From Mycobacterium sp. shizuoka-1 (GTDB lineage: Bacteria; Actinomycetota; Actinomycetes; Mycobacteriales; Mycobacteriaceae), in contig NZ_BEWG01000010.1 of NCBI RefSeq assembly GCF_002723835.1, forward strand, positions 1 through 56,902: DNA of 56,902 nt, written 5' to 3'. Below the pieces are notes generated by a model. That model made no database searches, had not been told where the DNA came from, and saw only the letters and a program-made list of their open reading frames with translations. Shown piece after piece: positions 17,316 to 27,331 of the stretch (positions are counted from its first letter, which is position 1; the number at the start of each line of letters is the position of its first letter). The translations under genes were made by a program, and so were the position numbers.

Positions 17316-17576
17316 TCAGCGCATCCCGTGGCCGGGCGCGTCGTGGAAGATCAGGCCGCCGCCCAGCAGGAACGGATACAGCGTCGGGTAGGGGACATCC
17401 GGCGGGGTGGCCGAAAGCTGCGCGTTACCGGGGGTTTCGCATTGGCTGTTGCCTGCACTGACTGCGGTACAGACCATGTGCGGGTCGTCGGCTGCCGCGG
17501 CGATCGGCGCGGCCACGACGGCGGCCGCGATCCCGGCGGCCACCAGGCCGGCGGCCAGACGAAGGTTCGTCCTCAT
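17316..17576 (-). CDS. Small secreted protein, function unknown
   Basis: An 86-residue protein with a classic signal peptide: MRTNLRLAAG start, an Ala/Val-rich core, and probable cleavage after AAAA near residue 29. The mature part is about 57 residues, has two cysteines (CTAVSAGNSQC) that could form a small loop, and is Pro-rich. It resembles short exported mycobacterial proteins of unknown role. GAAGGAG lies in front of ATG 17576, and this ribosome-binding site is overlapped by the perfect palindrome 17588-17613, so expression is probably repressed by the adjacent TetR regulator. Confidence 0.82.
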   Translation of the reverse strand: MRTNLRLAAGLVAAGIAAAVVAAPIAAAADDPHMVCTAVSAGNSQCETPGNAQLSATPPDVPYPTLYPFLLGGGLIFHDAPGHGMR

Positions 17577-17587
17577 GATGATTCTCC

Positions 17588-17613
17588 TTCGAAACTGAAC
17601 GTACAGTTTCGAA
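17588..17613. promoter_or_regulatory. Perfect inverted repeat, probable TetR operator
   Basis: TTCGAAACTG (17588-17597) and CAGTTTCGAA (17604-17613) are perfect 10-base arms around AACGTA. The left arm touches the Shine-Dalgarno sequence of the secreted-protein gene starting at 17576. The nearest regulator is the TetR gene ending at 17667, so it is the obvious candidate binder. Confidence 0.75.
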
Positions 17614-17666
17614 ATGTGCAGCGTCCTGGAGCCCGCCGGTAATCCCGGCGCCGGCGGTGACCTGAC

Positions 17667-18260
17667 TCACCGCCCCAGGCCGCCGATGGCCGCGTCGACG
17701 ATCGCGTCGGCGGCGGCATCGTCCAGGGTGCCGCCGGTCATCAGCCGGTACAGCGCCGGCCCGACGACCAGGTCGATCGCAACGTCACGGCCGGTGTCAG
17801 GGCGCAGTTCGCCACGGGCCACCCCGCGCTCCCAGATCGTCTCCAGCACCGCGCGCCGGGACCGCACCAGTCGGTCGCGCAGTTCGTCGGCCACCGCGGG
17901 ATCGAACTGCGCCTCGCCGACCAACTGTGCGAACACCCGGCCGCTGGGTCCGGTGTAGAAGTGGCACAACCCGCGCAACCAGATCGCGAAATCTTGGCGG
18001 GCCGAACCGGTATCGGGCTCGGGGGAGTCGGCTTGCAGTTCGGAGAAGAAGGCATCGACGGCAACCGCGTACTTGTTCGGCCACCACTTGTAGATCGTCG
18101 CCTTGCTGGATCCGCTGCGGGCGGCGATCTGCTCGACGGTCATCGCCCGTAACCCGATCTCGCCCAACAGCTCCGAGGTTGCCCGGACCACCGCGGACCG
18201 GGACTGCTCGCTGCGCGGCCGGCCGGGTTTGGCGCGGGTGGCGGAGTCCTGGACGCTCAC
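17667..18260 (-). CDS. TetR/AcrR-family transcriptional regulator
   Basis: A 197-residue TetR protein with a basic N-terminus (AKPGRPRSEQSR), helix-turn-helix at about residues 41-60 (TVEQIAARSGSSKATIYKWW) and a TetR C-terminal domain (WERGVARGELRPDTGRD). The start is GTG at 18260, overlapping the cupin stop as GTGA, so the pair is co-translated. An open frame continues upstream but only in antisense-quality sequence across the cupin gene. The palindrome downstream at 17588-17613 and the secreted-protein gene are its probable targets. Confidence 0.88.
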   Translation of the reverse strand: MSVQDSATRAKPGRPRSEQSRSAVVRATSELLGEIGLRAMTVEQIAARSGSSKATIYKWWPNKYAVAVDAFFSELQADSPEPDTGSARQDFAIWLRGLCHFYTGPSGRVFAQLVGEAQFDPAVADELRDRLVRSRRAVLETIWERGVARGELRPDTGRDVAIDLVVGPALYRLMTGGTLDDAAADAIVDAAIGGLGR

Positions 18261-18706
18261 AGCGGATACAGCTGCTCGAGATTGACCACGATGGCTTCCT
18301 GGGTGCTGCGTGCGATGACGACGACCGCCCGCTCGTCGGGATCGGGATTCTCCTCCCGGTGGGGCAGATGCGGCGGCACGAAGATGTAGTCGCCCGGCTC
18401 GGTGCGGATCCGCACCTCCCGGACACCGTCGTGAAAGACGAATTCCGGGTGGCCGCTGCGCACGAAGATGGCCGTCTCCGATTCGCCGTGGTGGTGGTTG
18501 GCCGACGCCACTCCCGGCTCGACGTGGGTCTCGCCCATCCACAGTTTCTCCGAGCCGACCGACTGCCCGCTGATCGCGGCGAACCGCCGCATGCCGCCGG
18601 TCTGGGAAGTGTCGGTGTCGAGGTCGGCGGCCCGGATGTGACGCACGCGATGGCGCGCCGGCTCAGTTCCGGACAGGTCGGGATGGAATGCGTCGGGGCC
18701 GCCCAT
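18257..18706 (-). CDS. Cupin-domain protein
   Basis: A 149-residue single-domain cupin. Motif 1 carries His71-His73 and Glu77 (HHHGESETAIFVRSG) and motif 2 is PGDYIFVPPHLPHREEN with His113, so a bound divalent metal is expected. The family includes small dioxygenases, isomerases and sensors, and the reaction is unknown. The 4-base overlap with the TetR gene suggests that it either makes or removes the regulator's ligand. The start is taken as ATG 18706; the first 30 residues are outside the cupin core. Confidence 0.85.
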   Translation of the reverse strand: MGGPDAFHPDLSGTEPARHRVRHIRAADLDTDTSQTGGMRRFAAISGQSVGSEKLWMGETHVEPGVASANHHHGESETAIFVRSGHPEFVFHDGVREVRIRTEPGDYIFVPPHLPHREENPDPDERAVVVIARSTQEAIVVNLEQLYPL

Positions 18707-18777
18707 GTCCCGACGATAACCACGTGTGGCGGACCGCGTGTCCTGTCCGATCCTGTCCGCCCGGCCCGCTACTGTGA

Positions 18778-18793
18778 TCGAACAGCTGTTCGT
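18778..18793 (+). promoter_or_regulatory. LexA-type SOS box of ruvCAB
   Basis: TCGAACAGCTGTTCGT matches the mycobacterial SOS box TCGAAC-N4-GTTCGA at all but the last base. It lies 18 bases before the ruvC start, where LexA would cover the promoter. This fits known DNA-damage control of Holliday-junction resolution genes in mycobacteria. Confidence 0.87.
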
Positions 18794-18810
18794 TTCTCGG
18801 AAGGCGATCC

Positions 18811-19368
18811 GTGCGGGTGATGGGAGTCGACCCTGGGTTGACGCGTTGCGGGCTCTCGGTGATCGAGAGTGGCCGCGGCCGGCACGTGATCGCCCTCGAT
18901 GTCGACGTGGTGCGCACCCCGTCCGACCAGCCGCTGCAGCATCGGCTGCTGACCATCAGCGACACCGTCGATCACTGGATGGACACCCACCTGCCCGACG
19001 TGATCGCGATCGAGCGGGTGTTCGCCAACCACAACGCCAACACCGCGATGGGCACCGCGCAGGCCGGCGGGGTGATCGCGCTGGCCGCCGCCCGCCGGGG
19101 CATCGACGTGCACTTCCACACTCCCAGTGAGGTGAAGGCGGCAGTCACCGGCAACGGCCGGGCCGACAAGGCTCAGGTCACCGCGATGGTCACCCGCATC
19201 CTGCAGCTGCAGCAGAAGCCCACACCGGCCGACGCCGCCGACGCGCTGGCCCTGGCGATCTGCCACTGCTGGCGGGCGCCGATGATCGCCCGGATGGCGC
19301 ACGCCGAGGCGATGGCGGCCGAGCAGAAGCGGGCGTATCAGGCGCGGCTGAAGGCGGCCCGCGCGTGA
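18811..19368 (+). CDS. ruvC: Crossover junction endodeoxyribonuclease RuvC
   Basis: A 185-residue Holliday-junction resolvase. The RNase H-like active site is visible: Asp7 in [10 protein letters not shown], Glu68 in IAIERVF, and Asp141/Asp144 in DAADALALA. It nicks symmetric strands of four-way junctions presented by RuvAB. The start is GTG at 18811 with GAAGG upstream. The C-terminal extension is longer than in E. coli RuvC and rich in Ala/Arg, as usual in actinobacteria. First gene of the SOS-controlled ruvC-ruvA-ruvB operon. Confidence 0.97.
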   Translation: MRVMGVDPGLTRCGLSVIESGRGRHVIALDVDVVRTPSDQPLQHRLLTISDTVDHWMDTHLPDVIAIERVFANHNANTAMGTAQAGGVIALAAARRGIDVHFHTPSEVKAAVTGNGRADKAQVTAMVTRILQLQQKPTPADAADALALAICHCWRAPMIARMAHAEAMAAEQKRAYQARLKAARA

Positions 19369-19955
19369 TCGCGTCGGTACGCGGGGAAGTCCTCGACATC
19401 GCGCTGGACCACGTCGTCATCGAAGCCGCCGGTGTCGGCTACAAGATCATGACCACCCCCGCCACACTGGCCACGCTGCGGCGGGGTACCGAGGCCCGGC
19501 TGATCACCGCGATGATCGTGCGCGAAGACTCCCAGACGCTCTACGGCTTTGCCGATTCCGATGCCCGCGACCTGTTTTCGACACTGCTCGGGGTGTCCGG
19601 CGTCGGGCCCAAGATCGCGCTGGCGACGCTGGCCGTCTACGACGCGACCGCGCTGCGCCAGGCGCTGGCCGACGGCGACGTAACCGCCCTGACGCGGGTG
19701 CCCGGCATCGGCAAACGTGGTGCCGAACGCATGGTGCTCGAACTGCGGGACAAGATCGGCGCGGTTGCCGGGGGCTCCGGAGCAGTCTCCGCGACCGGGC
19801 ATGCGGTGCGCGCCCCGGTGGTGGAAGCCCTTGTCGGACTTGGCTTCGCGGCCAAGCAGGCGGAGGAGGCATGCGACAAGGTGCTGGCCGCCGACCCGGA
19901 CGCGAGCACCCAGAGCGCGCTGCGGGCGGCGTTGTCGATGCTGGGTAAGAAATGA
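19365..19955 (+). CDS. ruvA: Holliday junction DNA-binding protein RuvA
   Basis: A 196-residue subunit that binds the four-way junction as a tetramer and loads RuvB. The N-terminal OB fold begins [12 protein letters not shown]; the two helix-hairpin-helix motifs are [13 protein letters not shown] and [15 protein letters not shown], and the C-terminal RuvB-contacting domain ends the protein. It starts with GTG inside the ruvC stop (GTGA) and ends inside the ruvB start (ATGA), so the operon is tightly coupled. Confidence 0.97.
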   Translation: MIASVRGEVLDIALDHVVIEAAGVGYKIMTTPATLATLRRGTEARLITAMIVREDSQTLYGFADSDARDLFSTLLGVSGVGPKIALATLAVYDATALRQALADGDVTALTRVPGIGKRGAERMVLELRDKIGAVAGGSGAVSATGHAVRAPVVEALVGLGFAAKQAEEACDKVLAADPDASTQSALRAALSMLGKK

Positions 19956-21019
19956 GCCGGTTCGACACCGACGACGAGGACGAGGCATTCGACCGGGATG
20001 TCTCGCCTGCGCTGACCGTCGGGGAAGGCGATATCGACGCGAGCCTGCGGCCCCGGTCGCTGCGCGAGTTCATCGGCCAGCCGCGGGTGCGCGAGCAGCT
20101 GCAGCTGGTGCTCGAAGGCGCCAAGAACCGCGGTGGCACACCGGATCACATCCTGCTGTCGGGCCCACCCGGTCTGGGTAAGACGTCGCTGGCGATGATC
20201 ATCGCCGCCGAACTCGGCTCGTCGCTGCGGGTCACGTCCGGTCCGGCGCTGGAACGCGCCGGCGACCTGGCCGCGATGCTGTCCAACCTCGTCGAGGGCG
20301 ACGTGTTGTTCATCGACGAGATCCATCGCATCGCCCGGCCCGCCGAGGAGATGCTGTACCTGGCCATGGAGGACTTCCGGGTCGACGTCGTCGTCGGCAA
20401 AGGCCCAGGGGCCACGTCGATTCCGCTGGAGGTCGCGCCGTTCACCCTGGTCGGCGCCACCACCCGGTCCGGCGCGCTCACCGGGCCGCTGCGCGACCGG
20501 TTCGGGTTCACCGCGCACATGGATTTCTACGAGCCGCCCGAGCTGGAACGGGTGCTGGCGCGCTCGGCCGGCATCCTCGGCATCGAGCTGGGCGCCGAGG
20601 CCGGATCCGAGATCGCCCGCCGGTCGCGCGGCACACCGCGCATCGCCAACCGATTGTTGCGACGGGTGCGCGACTACGCCGAAGTACGCGCCGACGGGGT
20701 GATCACCCGCGACATCGCCAAGGCGGCGCTGGCCGTCTACGACGTCGACGAGCTCGGTCTGGACCGGCTGGACCGGGCGGTGCTCTCGGCGCTGACCCGC
20801 AGCTTCGGCGGCGGCCCGGTCGGGGTGTCCACCCTGGCCGTCGCGGTGGGGGAGGAAGCCACCACCGTCGAGGAGGTGTGCGAGCCGTTCCTGGTGCGGG
20901 CCGGCATGATCGCGCGGACTCCCCGCGGCCGGGTCGCCACGCCGCTAGCCTGGACCCACCTCGGCATGGTTGCACCGCCGCGAGCCAGCGGGCTCGGGCA
21001 GCCGGGCCTTTTCGAGTGA
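19952..21019 (+). CDS. ruvB: Holliday junction ATP-dependent helicase RuvB
   Basis: A 355-residue AAA+ branch-migration motor. Walker A is GPPGLGKT at residues 71-78, Walker B is LFIDEIHR around 119-126, and the C-terminal winged helix ([18 protein letters not shown]) binds DNA. Six subunits form a ring on each arm of the RuvA-bound junction. The length matches mycobacterial RuvB. It is the last recognised gene of the SOS operon; the DUF1304 gene follows after 11 bases and may be read through. Confidence 0.97.
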   Translation: MSRFDTDDEDEAFDRDVSPALTVGEGDIDASLRPRSLREFIGQPRVREQLQLVLEGAKNRGGTPDHILLSGPPGLGKTSLAMIIAAELGSSLRVTSGPALERAGDLAAMLSNLVEGDVLFIDEIHRIARPAEEMLYLAMEDFRVDVVVGKGPGATSIPLEVAPFTLVGATTRSGALTGPLRDRFGFTAHMDFYEPPELERVLARSAGILGIELGAEAGSEIARRSRGTPRIANRLLRRVRDYAEVRADGVITRDIAKAALAVYDVDELGLDRLDRAVLSALTRSFGGGPVGVSTLAVAVGEEATTVEEVCEPFLVRAGMIARTPRGRVATPLAWTHLGMVAPPRASGLGQPGLFE

Positions 21020-21030
21020 TGGGAGCCCCG

Positions 21031-21414
21031 ATGGTCACCGCCGCAATGGTTTTCGCCGGCCTGGCTGCGCTGTTGCACGTCTACATCTTCACGATGGAGT
21101 CGCTGACCTGGACCACCCCTCGGACCCGCGCGGTGTTCGGCACCACCGCCGAGGAAGCCGAGACCACCAAACTGATGGCTCTCAACCAGGGCTTCTACAA
21201 CCTGTTCCTGGCGATCGTGAGTGTCCTCGGCATCATCGCGATTGCCATGGGGCACACCGGGATCGGCGCCGCGCTGGTGTTTGCCGGCGTCGGATCCATG
21301 CTCGCCGCGGCGGTGGTGCTGCTGGCCTCCGCGCCGGACAAGGCGCGGGCAGCCGTCATTCAGGGGGCATTCCCGCTGGTGGCCGTGGTGCTGTTGGTGA
21401 TGGCCGTCATCTGA
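21031..21414 (+). CDS. DUF1304 membrane protein
   Basis: A 127-residue membrane protein with four hydrophobic segments. The N-terminal HVYIFTMESLTWTTPRTRAVF and the LNQGFYNLFLA motif are characteristic of DUF1304. The biochemical role of the family is unknown. The start is taken at ATG 21031, five bases after GGGAG; the in-frame ATG at 21019 overlaps the ruvB stop and adds four residues. Its 3' end overlaps the end of the convergent GGDEF gene by eight bases. Confidence 0.88.
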   Translation: MVTAAMVFAGLAALLHVYIFTMESLTWTTPRTRAVFGTTAEEAETTKLMALNQGFYNLFLAIVSVLGIIAIAMGHTGIGAALVFAGVGSMLAAAVVLLASAPDKARAAVIQGAFPLVAVVLLVMAVI

Positions 21415-22507
21415 CGCCGGTGCGATCGCGCACCTGATTACCGCCGGCGCGCTTCGCCTCGTACATCGCCACGTCGGCGGATTCGCCGAGCTGCTTGATG
21501 ACTGCCGCCACCGCGGTGCCGTCGATGTCGGTGATCGGCACCGCCGCCACCCCGACGCTGGCGGTCACGCCGTACGGCATTTCTGCGACAGCCGCCCGGA
21601 GCCGCTCGGCACAGTCCACGGCAGCGCCCGGTTGGGTCAGTTCGGCGACCAGGAATTCTTCGCCACCCAAGCGAGCCACGACCGAATCCATCGCACTGCA
21701 GCGAATCAGGTTGTCGGCGACTGCCAGCAGGACCGTGTCGCCGAACCCGTGGCCGTGCACGTCGTTGATCTGCTTGAACCTGTCCAGATCGACCAGCACC
21801 ACGGCCAGCCACTGCTCTTGCGAGGTGTCCGCCGCAGCGACCAGCTGCAGCACCGACTGGTCGTAACCGCGCCGGTTGCGCAATCCGGTGAGCGGATCGG
21901 TGTCCGACATCCGCGCGTCGAGGCTGAGCAGATGCATGAACAACTGGGTTCCGAACGGGACCGCGAGCACCGCGATCAGCATTCCGACGACATGTCCCAC
22001 CGCCATCGCGGTGTCGCCCGCCGCAGCGATCCGCACGCCGGCGTACACGATCGTCACGATGGCGTTGACCAACGTCACCGCCAGCAGCCGGCTGGAGTGG
22101 TACAGGCTGACGTAACCGGCGATGGGGGCAAAGGTGGCGCACGCCAACAACCCGGTGGCCGGCGTCCCGGCGATCACGCAGGCGACGGTCACGCCGGCGT
22201 TGGCGCCGACGGCGAACAGCACGGACAGGCGTCGGCTCGGCCAGCCCGCCAACCAGCTGCCCGCCCCGGCGAACGACAGGATCGACATGACGATCGCGAT
22301 GGTGCGCTGCACCTCGCCCTGTGGACCCGACGGGCTGAACAGCATCACCAGCGGCACCACGCCCAGGGTGATGACGACCGCCGCGATCAGGAATCGGCTG
22401 AAGCGCTGTAACTGCCGCGAAGCGAGGTATTCGGATACCCAGTCGTATTGATCGGGCTGGTGCCACCACTGGCGGACCCACGCCGCCATGCCCACGTCGT
22501 TGTGCAT
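21407..22507 (-). CDS. Membrane-bound GGDEF-domain diguanylate cyclase
   Basis: A 366-residue protein with a short cytoplasmic N-terminus, about six hydrophobic segments to residue ~190, then a GGDEF domain (DPLTGLRNRRGYD onward). The active-site loop is GGEEF at residues 281-285, so cyclic di-GMP synthesis from two GTP is expected. I see no RxxD inhibitory site just before it. The membrane part resembles an MASE-like sensor. The start ATG at 22507 follows GGGAG; the open frame upstream to 22603 has no such signal. Confidence 0.88.
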   Translation of the reverse strand: MHNDVGMAAWVRQWWHQPDQYDWVSEYLASRQLQRFSRFLIAAVVITLGVVPLVMLFSPSGPQGEVQRTIAIVMSILSFAGAGSWLAGWPSRRLSVLFAVGANAGVTVACVIAGTPATGLLACATFAPIAGYVSLYHSSRLLAVTLVNAIVTIVYAGVRIAAAGDTAMAVGHVVGMLIAVLAVPFGTQLFMHLLSLDARMSDTDPLTGLRNRRGYDQSVLQLVAAADTSQEQWLAVVLVDLDRFKQINDVHGHGFGDTVLLAVADNLIRCSAMDSVVARLGGEEFLVAELTQPGAAVDCAERLRAAVAEMPYGVTASVGVAAVPITDIDGTAVAAVIKQLGESADVAMYEAKRAGGNQVRDRTGVR

Positions 22508-22606
22508 CTGCTCCCGAAACCGCCTACAGCCGGCCCCCGAAAGCTGCAAGTCTGAGCCGCAATGATACTGCTCGGGTGTTCCCGCTGCCCGCGGTAGCGT
22601 CACGGT

Positions 22607-23524
22607 GTGAGGCGATCGCTGGCACTGCTGTCCGTGCTCGTCGTCGCAGCGGGGTGCGCACGCAGTGCCGCAGATCCGGCAGGCGGGTCGCCGGGCTTGG
22701 TCGGCATCGGTGGCGATCGGCAGCTATACCTGCAGTGTCAGGGAACCGGCCCGCCGACGGTCTTCATCATCCCGGGCAAGGGCAGCTACGCGCAGGCGTG
22801 GAACTACGTCGTGCCGCCCGACGATCCGATCCGGTCCTCGCCCTACGACATCATCGCCGAGGCGCAGTTGGAGCCCAGCTCCGAGGCCGTGCAGCCCACC
22901 GTCGCGAGAACTACTCAGGTGTGCGCCTACGACCGGCCGAACACCCGGCCGGACGGTAGCGACCGGTCCACTCCCGTGCCGCAGCCGCACACCGTGCAGC
23001 AGGATGTCGACGACGTCGTCGCGCTCATCAAGGCCGCCCACCTTCGGGGTCCGTTCGTCTTCGCCGCACACTCCTACGGCGGCCTCATCCTCGACCTGCT
23101 CGCACGCACGCACCCGGATCTGGTGGCGGGCATGGTCATGGTCGACGGGGTGTCGGAATTCCTTCCGAGTCTGGGCACCCCGGAGCAGAACGCCGCCTGG
23201 GAGCGCGACAGCATGACGTTGCCGGAGCCCGGGGCAGAGGGCGTGCTCATCCTCGAAGCGATTGCCGCCATCAAAGAGGCGCCGCCGCTGCCGCACGTGC
23301 CCGCGATCGTCCTCAGCGCCGACACGTTCGCGCCCCCCGAAGCGCTGACGCCGCAGAACTACACCCTGGGCCAGATTCACGAAGCCAACGATCTGCTGGC
23401 GGCGGCACTGGGCGCGACAAACGTCATCGCGACCGGCAGCGGCCACAACGTGATGCTGTATCAGCCGAAGTTCGTCGCCGATACGATCATCGGTGTCGTC
23501 GACCAAGTCCGGCGGGCCGGCTAG
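22607..23524 (+). CDS. Lipoprotein alpha/beta hydrolase
   Basis: A 305-residue hydrolase with a lipoprotein signal (LVVAAGC, lipidated Cys17), so it is anchored outside the cytoplasmic membrane. The nucleophile elbow is HSYGG, the oxyanion stretch is IIPGKGSYAQAW and the catalytic His is probably in SGHNVM. The substrate is unknown; an ester or amide in the cell envelope is plausible. The start is GTG 22607 directly before MRRSLALL. A strong hairpin at 23533-23589 follows the stop. Confidence 0.87.
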   Translation: MRRSLALLSVLVVAAGCARSAADPAGGSPGLVGIGGDRQLYLQCQGTGPPTVFIIPGKGSYAQAWNYVVPPDDPIRSSPYDIIAEAQLEPSSEAVQPTVARTTQVCAYDRPNTRPDGSDRSTPVPQPHTVQQDVDDVVALIKAAHLRGPFVFAAHSYGGLILDLLARTHPDLVAGMVMVDGVSEFLPSLGTPEQNAAWERDSMTLPEPGAEGVLILEAIAAIKEAPPLPHVPAIVLSADTFAPPEALTPQNYTLGQIHEANDLLAAALGATNVIATGSGHNVMLYQPKFVADTIIGVVDQVRRAG

Positions 23525-23532
23525 AGGCAAGC

Positions 23533-23589
23533 CGAGATCGACACCAGGGCTGTCGATCCGTCCTGATCGCAACCCTGGTGTCGATCTCG
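23533..23589. terminator. Long perfect hairpin, bidirectional terminator between convergent genes
   Basis: The left arm starts CGAGATCGACACCAGGG (23533-23549) and is perfectly complementary to 23573-23589, a 17-base-pair stem with a 23-base loop. It sits between the hydrolase stop at 23524 and the carboxylic acid reductase stop at 23596. There is no U-tract, as is common for mycobacterial terminators. Confidence 0.8.
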
Positions 23590-23595
23590 CGCCAA

Positions 23596-26500
23596 CTACA
23601 GCAGACCCAGAAGCTGCAGGTCGGTGACGTATTTGACGATGACCTCCGGCGTCACGTGCGGAATGTCCTTGTCGGGTCCGATCTTGGCTTCCTGGACCGC
23701 GGCGCGGAATCGGTCGGTCGGCGCGATCGATCCGTGCACCGGCCGCTCCGGCTGCTGATAGTTATGCAGCAGCGGCAGCAGCGAGTACTGCCGCTGCCGG
23801 TCGGGCAGCGCCCGCATCGCGGTCTCGAACCGCTGCAGCCAGCCGCCGTAGTCGGCAATCCGCTGGATCGGATGGCCGGCGCCGACCAGCCAGTCGACGA
23901 ACTCGTCGAGCCCGATGCCGTCGTCGTACGGGTTCATCACGTGATAGGTCTCGAATCCTTCGGTCACCTGCGCGCCCAGCGTGGAGATCGCCTCCGCGAT
24001 GAATTCCACCGGCAGGCCGTCGTAGTGGGCGCGCTGGCGGTTCCCGCCGGCGTCGAGTTCGTAGAACGAGGCCGGCGCGACACCGGTGGCCACCAGGCTC
24101 AGCATCATCCGGGTGAACATGTCGGGCAGGTTGAGCTGCCCGCCGTAGGTGGTGTCGGCCAGGATCATGTCGCAGCGGAACACCGAGACCGGCAGGCCGC
24201 ACCGTTCGTTGGCCTCGCGCAGCAGCACTTCACCGGCCCACTTGCTGTTGCTGTAACCGTTGGCGTACGAGTCGTCCACCGCCCGAGTCGGGCTGATCCG
24301 GCGGATGTCGCCGTCCTCGGCGAACTGTCCCGGCGCGATGCCGGCACCGACGCCGATCGTGGAGACGTAGACGAACGGCTTGCGCTTGGTGGTCAGCGCG
24401 ATCCGGATCAGCTCAGCGGTCCCGACAACGTTGGGACCGAACAACTCTCGATACGGCAACACGTGGTTGACGAGCGCGGCGGGATCGACGATGAGATCGA
24501 CGGTATCGGCCAGTCGCTGCCACGTGGCCGGGTCCAGCCCGAGGTTTTGCTCGCCCTTGTCACCGGCGATCACCTCCAGGTGGCCGGCGGCCAGTTTCCG
24601 GTAGTGCGCCAGCAGCGTGGGGTCACCGCTGTCGAAGGTGGCGTCCAGGCGTTGGCGGGCCTCCTCGTCGGAGCGAGCGCGGACCAGGCAGACGACCGTG
24701 CCGCCGACCAGGCTCATCCGCTCCAGCCAGTCCAGCGCCAGGTAGCGGCCCAGGAATCCGGTTGCGCCGGTGAGCAGCACGGTGCGGATCTCGGCACTCG
24801 GGCCGGGCAGTGCCGGCGCACCCGCCAGCGTGGCCTCGTCGATGAACGCATCCAGCGTGAGATCGGCGGCGTGGGCTTCGGTGGCACCGGCGCCGTGCAC
24901 GGTGGCGAACGTCGGCCGCTTGCTGGCGGAGGTCCGCTGCGTGTCGACATAGCCGGCGATGGCCGCCAGATCGTTGGCCGGGCTGACGATCACCCCGACC
25001 GGGACCTCGACGCCGAAGATCTCCTGCAACAGGTTGGCGAAGGTCAACGCCGACAGCGAGTCGCCACCGAGGTCGGTGAAGTGCGCGTCGGGCGCCAGGT
25101 CGGCGGTCGCGGCACCTAGCAGTGCCCCGGCCGCGCGGGTGACGGTGTCGAGGGTGGGAGCGTCGGCACCGCTGCGTCGCAGCGCGCGCAATTCGTCGGC
25201 CTGGCCCTCGGCGAGATCGACGTAGAGTTGCTCCAGGGCCGGGCCGTAGCGCTCCTTCAGGCGCGGCCAGGCCAGCTTGCGAATGCCGGTCAGCAGACCG
25301 TTCTCCAACGTGAACGGCGTTGTCTCGATGAGGAAGTCGCGCGGTATCTCATAGGACTGCAACCCCGCGGAGCGGGCGACCTCCTGCAGCGACTCACCGA
25401 TCAGCGCCTTCAGTTCCGCGGCGTCGTGGTGGCTTGACGCCTCGGCGGTGGGCACCACGACGGCCAGCAGGTAGGGCCGAGAACTGTTGCCGTACAAGTA
25501 GATCTGCGCGACCAGAGGGCTGCGACCGAAGGCCGCCTCCAGCTTGGAAACCGTGACGAACTCACCTTGGGACAGCTTGAGCACGTTGTTGCGGCGATCC
25601 ACGTACTGCAGGTGATCGGGGGCGGTCTCGGCGACGATGTCACCGGTGCGATAGAAGCCATCCTCGTCGAACATCGTCGCGGTGACCTCGGGTCGTCGGT
25701 AGTAGCCGGGGAACAACTGTGTCGACTTGACCAGCAGTTCGCCGCGCGGATGCGGGAGATCGGTTCCGAAGTAACCCAGTTCGGGCACATCCACCAGCTT
25801 GTAGTCGATGACCGGGGGACGACGCACCACACCGTCGACGAACACCGCGCCGGCTTCGGTCGAGCCGTAACCCTCGACCAGGTGCATGTCCAGGAACGTC
25901 TCGACCCAGGCCTTCAGCTCCGGGGCGATCGGGGCCGAGCCCGTCATCACCGAGACGAACCGGCCGCCCAGCAGGGTGCTGCGCTTCTCCGACAAGACCT
26001 GTGCTTCCACCGCCGCGCGGTCCTGCCCACCGGCGCGCCGGTCGACTTCGCTTTCGACCTCCTGATGGATCATGTCCCACACCCGCGGCACCAGGTTGAG
26101 CTGGGTGGGGCGGGTCAGGGCCAGGTCGTCGAGGAAGGTCGACAGATCTGCCCGGGCCGCGAAAAATACGGTGCCGCCGGCACTCAGCGCGCCGTAGAGG
26201 GCGCCGCGGCCCATCACGTGGCTCATTGGCATGAAGCTGAGCACGATCGCGGGGTAGGCGCCCTGTTTGTCGTCCCAGTGCGCTGCGGCGGCCAGCCACA
26301 TGTCGGCCACCTTGCTGGCCGGGTACATCGCCCCCTTCGGGGCGCCGGTGCTGCCGGAGGTGTAGATCAGCAGGGCCAGCGGGTCGTCTTCGGTCGCTGC
26401 GTCGGCGTCGACGACACGTCCTGCGCCCGCGGTGATCTCGTCGGCCAGCGTGACCACGGTGACTGCGGTGCCCGCCAGCCGCTTGCGGGCGGCGGCAAGT

Positions 26501-27102
26501 GCATCGCGCTGGTCGTCGACTTCGGGCCGGAAGTCGAAGACCGCCAGCCGTTTCGGTGCGGGACCCGCGATCACCAGGTCGACCGCATCGTCGAGATAGT
26601 CGATGCTCGTGGCAAGCACCACCGGTTCGGTCTCGGCCAGGATCGGGTGGAGTGCGGTGACCACGGAGCTGGTCTGCAGCGGCACGGATACCGCGCCGAG
26701 TTGCACCAGGGCGAGGTCCACGATGGTGTAGTCGATGCTGGTGAAGCCCAGCACCGCCACCCGATCGCCGGCCCGCACGACCTGGCCGGACCAGGCGGCG
26801 GCGACGGACTGGACACGGTCGGCCAGCTGCCGGTACGTGATGGTGTCGAAGCGGTCTTCCAGTTCGGCGGTGGTGCGCCGTGTCTGCGGGTCCTCGACGA
26901 ATCGCACCGCGCGCTGGCCCAGCGCAGGCCGATCGGCATAGCCGTCGAAAATTGTGGCGATCACCTCGGGCAGGCGCAGACCCGGTCGGCCGGCGGCGGC
27001 GGTGACGGCGGGATCAGGAGCGGCTGCGGCGAATTGTGGATCGGTGGAATACAAGGCGGCGACGCGCTGGTCGAACCGGGATTCGCGAGTATCAGTGGAC
27101 AT
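23596..27102 (-). CDS. car: Carboxylic acid reductase (FadD9-type)
   Basis: An 1168-residue, three-domain enzyme that reduces carboxylic acids to aldehydes with ATP and NADPH. The adenylation domain carries [16 protein letters not shown] (245-260). The carrier domain has GGDSLSA with Ser682 for phosphopantetheine. The reductase domain has [13 protein letters not shown] near 775-788 and the YSNSK Tyr-Lys pair near 950-954. Length and order equal those of characterised mycobacterial and nocardial enzymes. Its position between ruvB and gabT matches fadD9 in M. tuberculosis. It needs a phosphopantetheinyl transferase encoded elsewhere. ATG 27102 follows GGAG. Confidence 0.95.
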   Translation of the reverse strand: MSTDTRESRFDQRVAALYSTDPQFAAAAPDPAVTAAAGRPGLRLPEVIATIFDGYADRPALGQRAVRFVEDPQTRRTTAELEDRFDTITYRQLADRVQSVAAAWSGQVVRAGDRVAVLGFTSIDYTIVDLALVQLGAVSVPLQTSSVVTALHPILAETEPVVLATSIDYLDDAVDLVIAGPAPKRLAVFDFRPEVDDQRDALAAARKRLAGTAVTVVTLADEITAGAGRVVDADAATEDDPLALLIYTSGSTGAPKGAMYPASKVADMWLAAAAHWDDKQGAYPAIVLSFMPMSHVMGRGALYGALSAGGTVFFAARADLSTFLDDLALTRPTQLNLVPRVWDMIHQEVESEVDRRAGGQDRAAVEAQVLSEKRSTLLGGRFVSVMTGSAPIAPELKAWVETFLDMHLVEGYGSTEAGAVFVDGVVRRPPVIDYKLVDVPELGYFGTDLPHPRGELLVKSTQLFPGYYRRPEVTATMFDEDGFYRTGDIVAETAPDHLQYVDRRNNVLKLSQGEFVTVSKLEAAFGRSPLVAQIYLYGNSSRPYLLAVVVPTAEASSHHDAAELKALIGESLQEVARSAGLQSYEIPRDFLIETTPFTLENGLLTGIRKLAWPRLKERYGPALEQLYVDLAEGQADELRALRRSGADAPTLDTVTRAAGALLGAATADLAPDAHFTDLGGDSLSALTFANLLQEIFGVEVPVGVIVSPANDLAAIAGYVDTQRTSASKRPTFATVHGAGATEAHAADLTLDAFIDEATLAGAPALPGPSAEIRTVLLTGATGFLGRYLALDWLERMSLVGGTVVCLVRARSDEEARQRLDATFDSGDPTLLAHYRKLAAGHLEVIAGDKGEQNLGLDPATWQRLADTVDLIVDPAALVNHVLPYRELFGPNVVGTAELIRIALTTKRKPFVYVSTIGVGAGIAPGQFAEDGDIRRISPTRAVDDSYANGYSNSKWAGEVLLREANERCGLPVSVFRCDMILADTTYGGQLNLPDMFTRMMLSLVATGVAPASFYELDAGGNRQRAHYDGLPVEFIAEAISTLGAQVTEGFETYHVMNPYDDGIGLDEFVDWLVGAGHPIQRIADYGGWLQRFETAMRALPDRQRQYSLLPLLHNYQQPERPVHGSIAPTDRFRAAVQEAKIGPDKDIPHVTPEVIVKYVTDLQLLGLL

Positions 27103-27171
27103 GACAAGACTCCATTGACGAGCGTGCACAAGAAAGAATGGGTGGGCGCTTCGTTGCGCTCAAGAGAAACT

Positions 27172-27190
27172 ACGTTAGCAAAACTAACGT
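27172..27190. promoter_or_regulatory. Inverted repeat upstream of car, possible operator
   Basis: ACGTTAG (27172-27178) and CTAACGT (27184-27190) are perfect 7-base arms around CAAAA, about 70 bases upstream of the reductase ATG. The size and AT-rich centre fit a TetR-like or FadR-like operator. No regulator gene is adjacent, so the binder would be encoded elsewhere. Confidence 0.5.
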
Positions 27191-27331
27191 TATTCCCGGG
27201 GAGTGCCCGCAGACCAGCAAAGGGCCCTGTGAACTTGCTCTCGATCGTGTCGGTGACGTGTCGTTAGAGCCCCGCGCGACAGGGGTACCCCGGCTGCATC
27301 GTGGGGACATCCCCTGACTCGAGGAGGCGTC

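Noticed and set aside
17588..17613. Reading the perfect palindrome as a terminator
   Set aside because: It lies upstream of the secreted-protein start and abuts its ribosome-binding site, so an operator fits better than a terminator of the TetR gene ending at 17667, though dual use is possible.
23578..25119. 513-codon plus-strand frame opposite the reductase domain of car
   Set aside because: Antisense to a confidently identified enzyme and running through the terminator hairpin.
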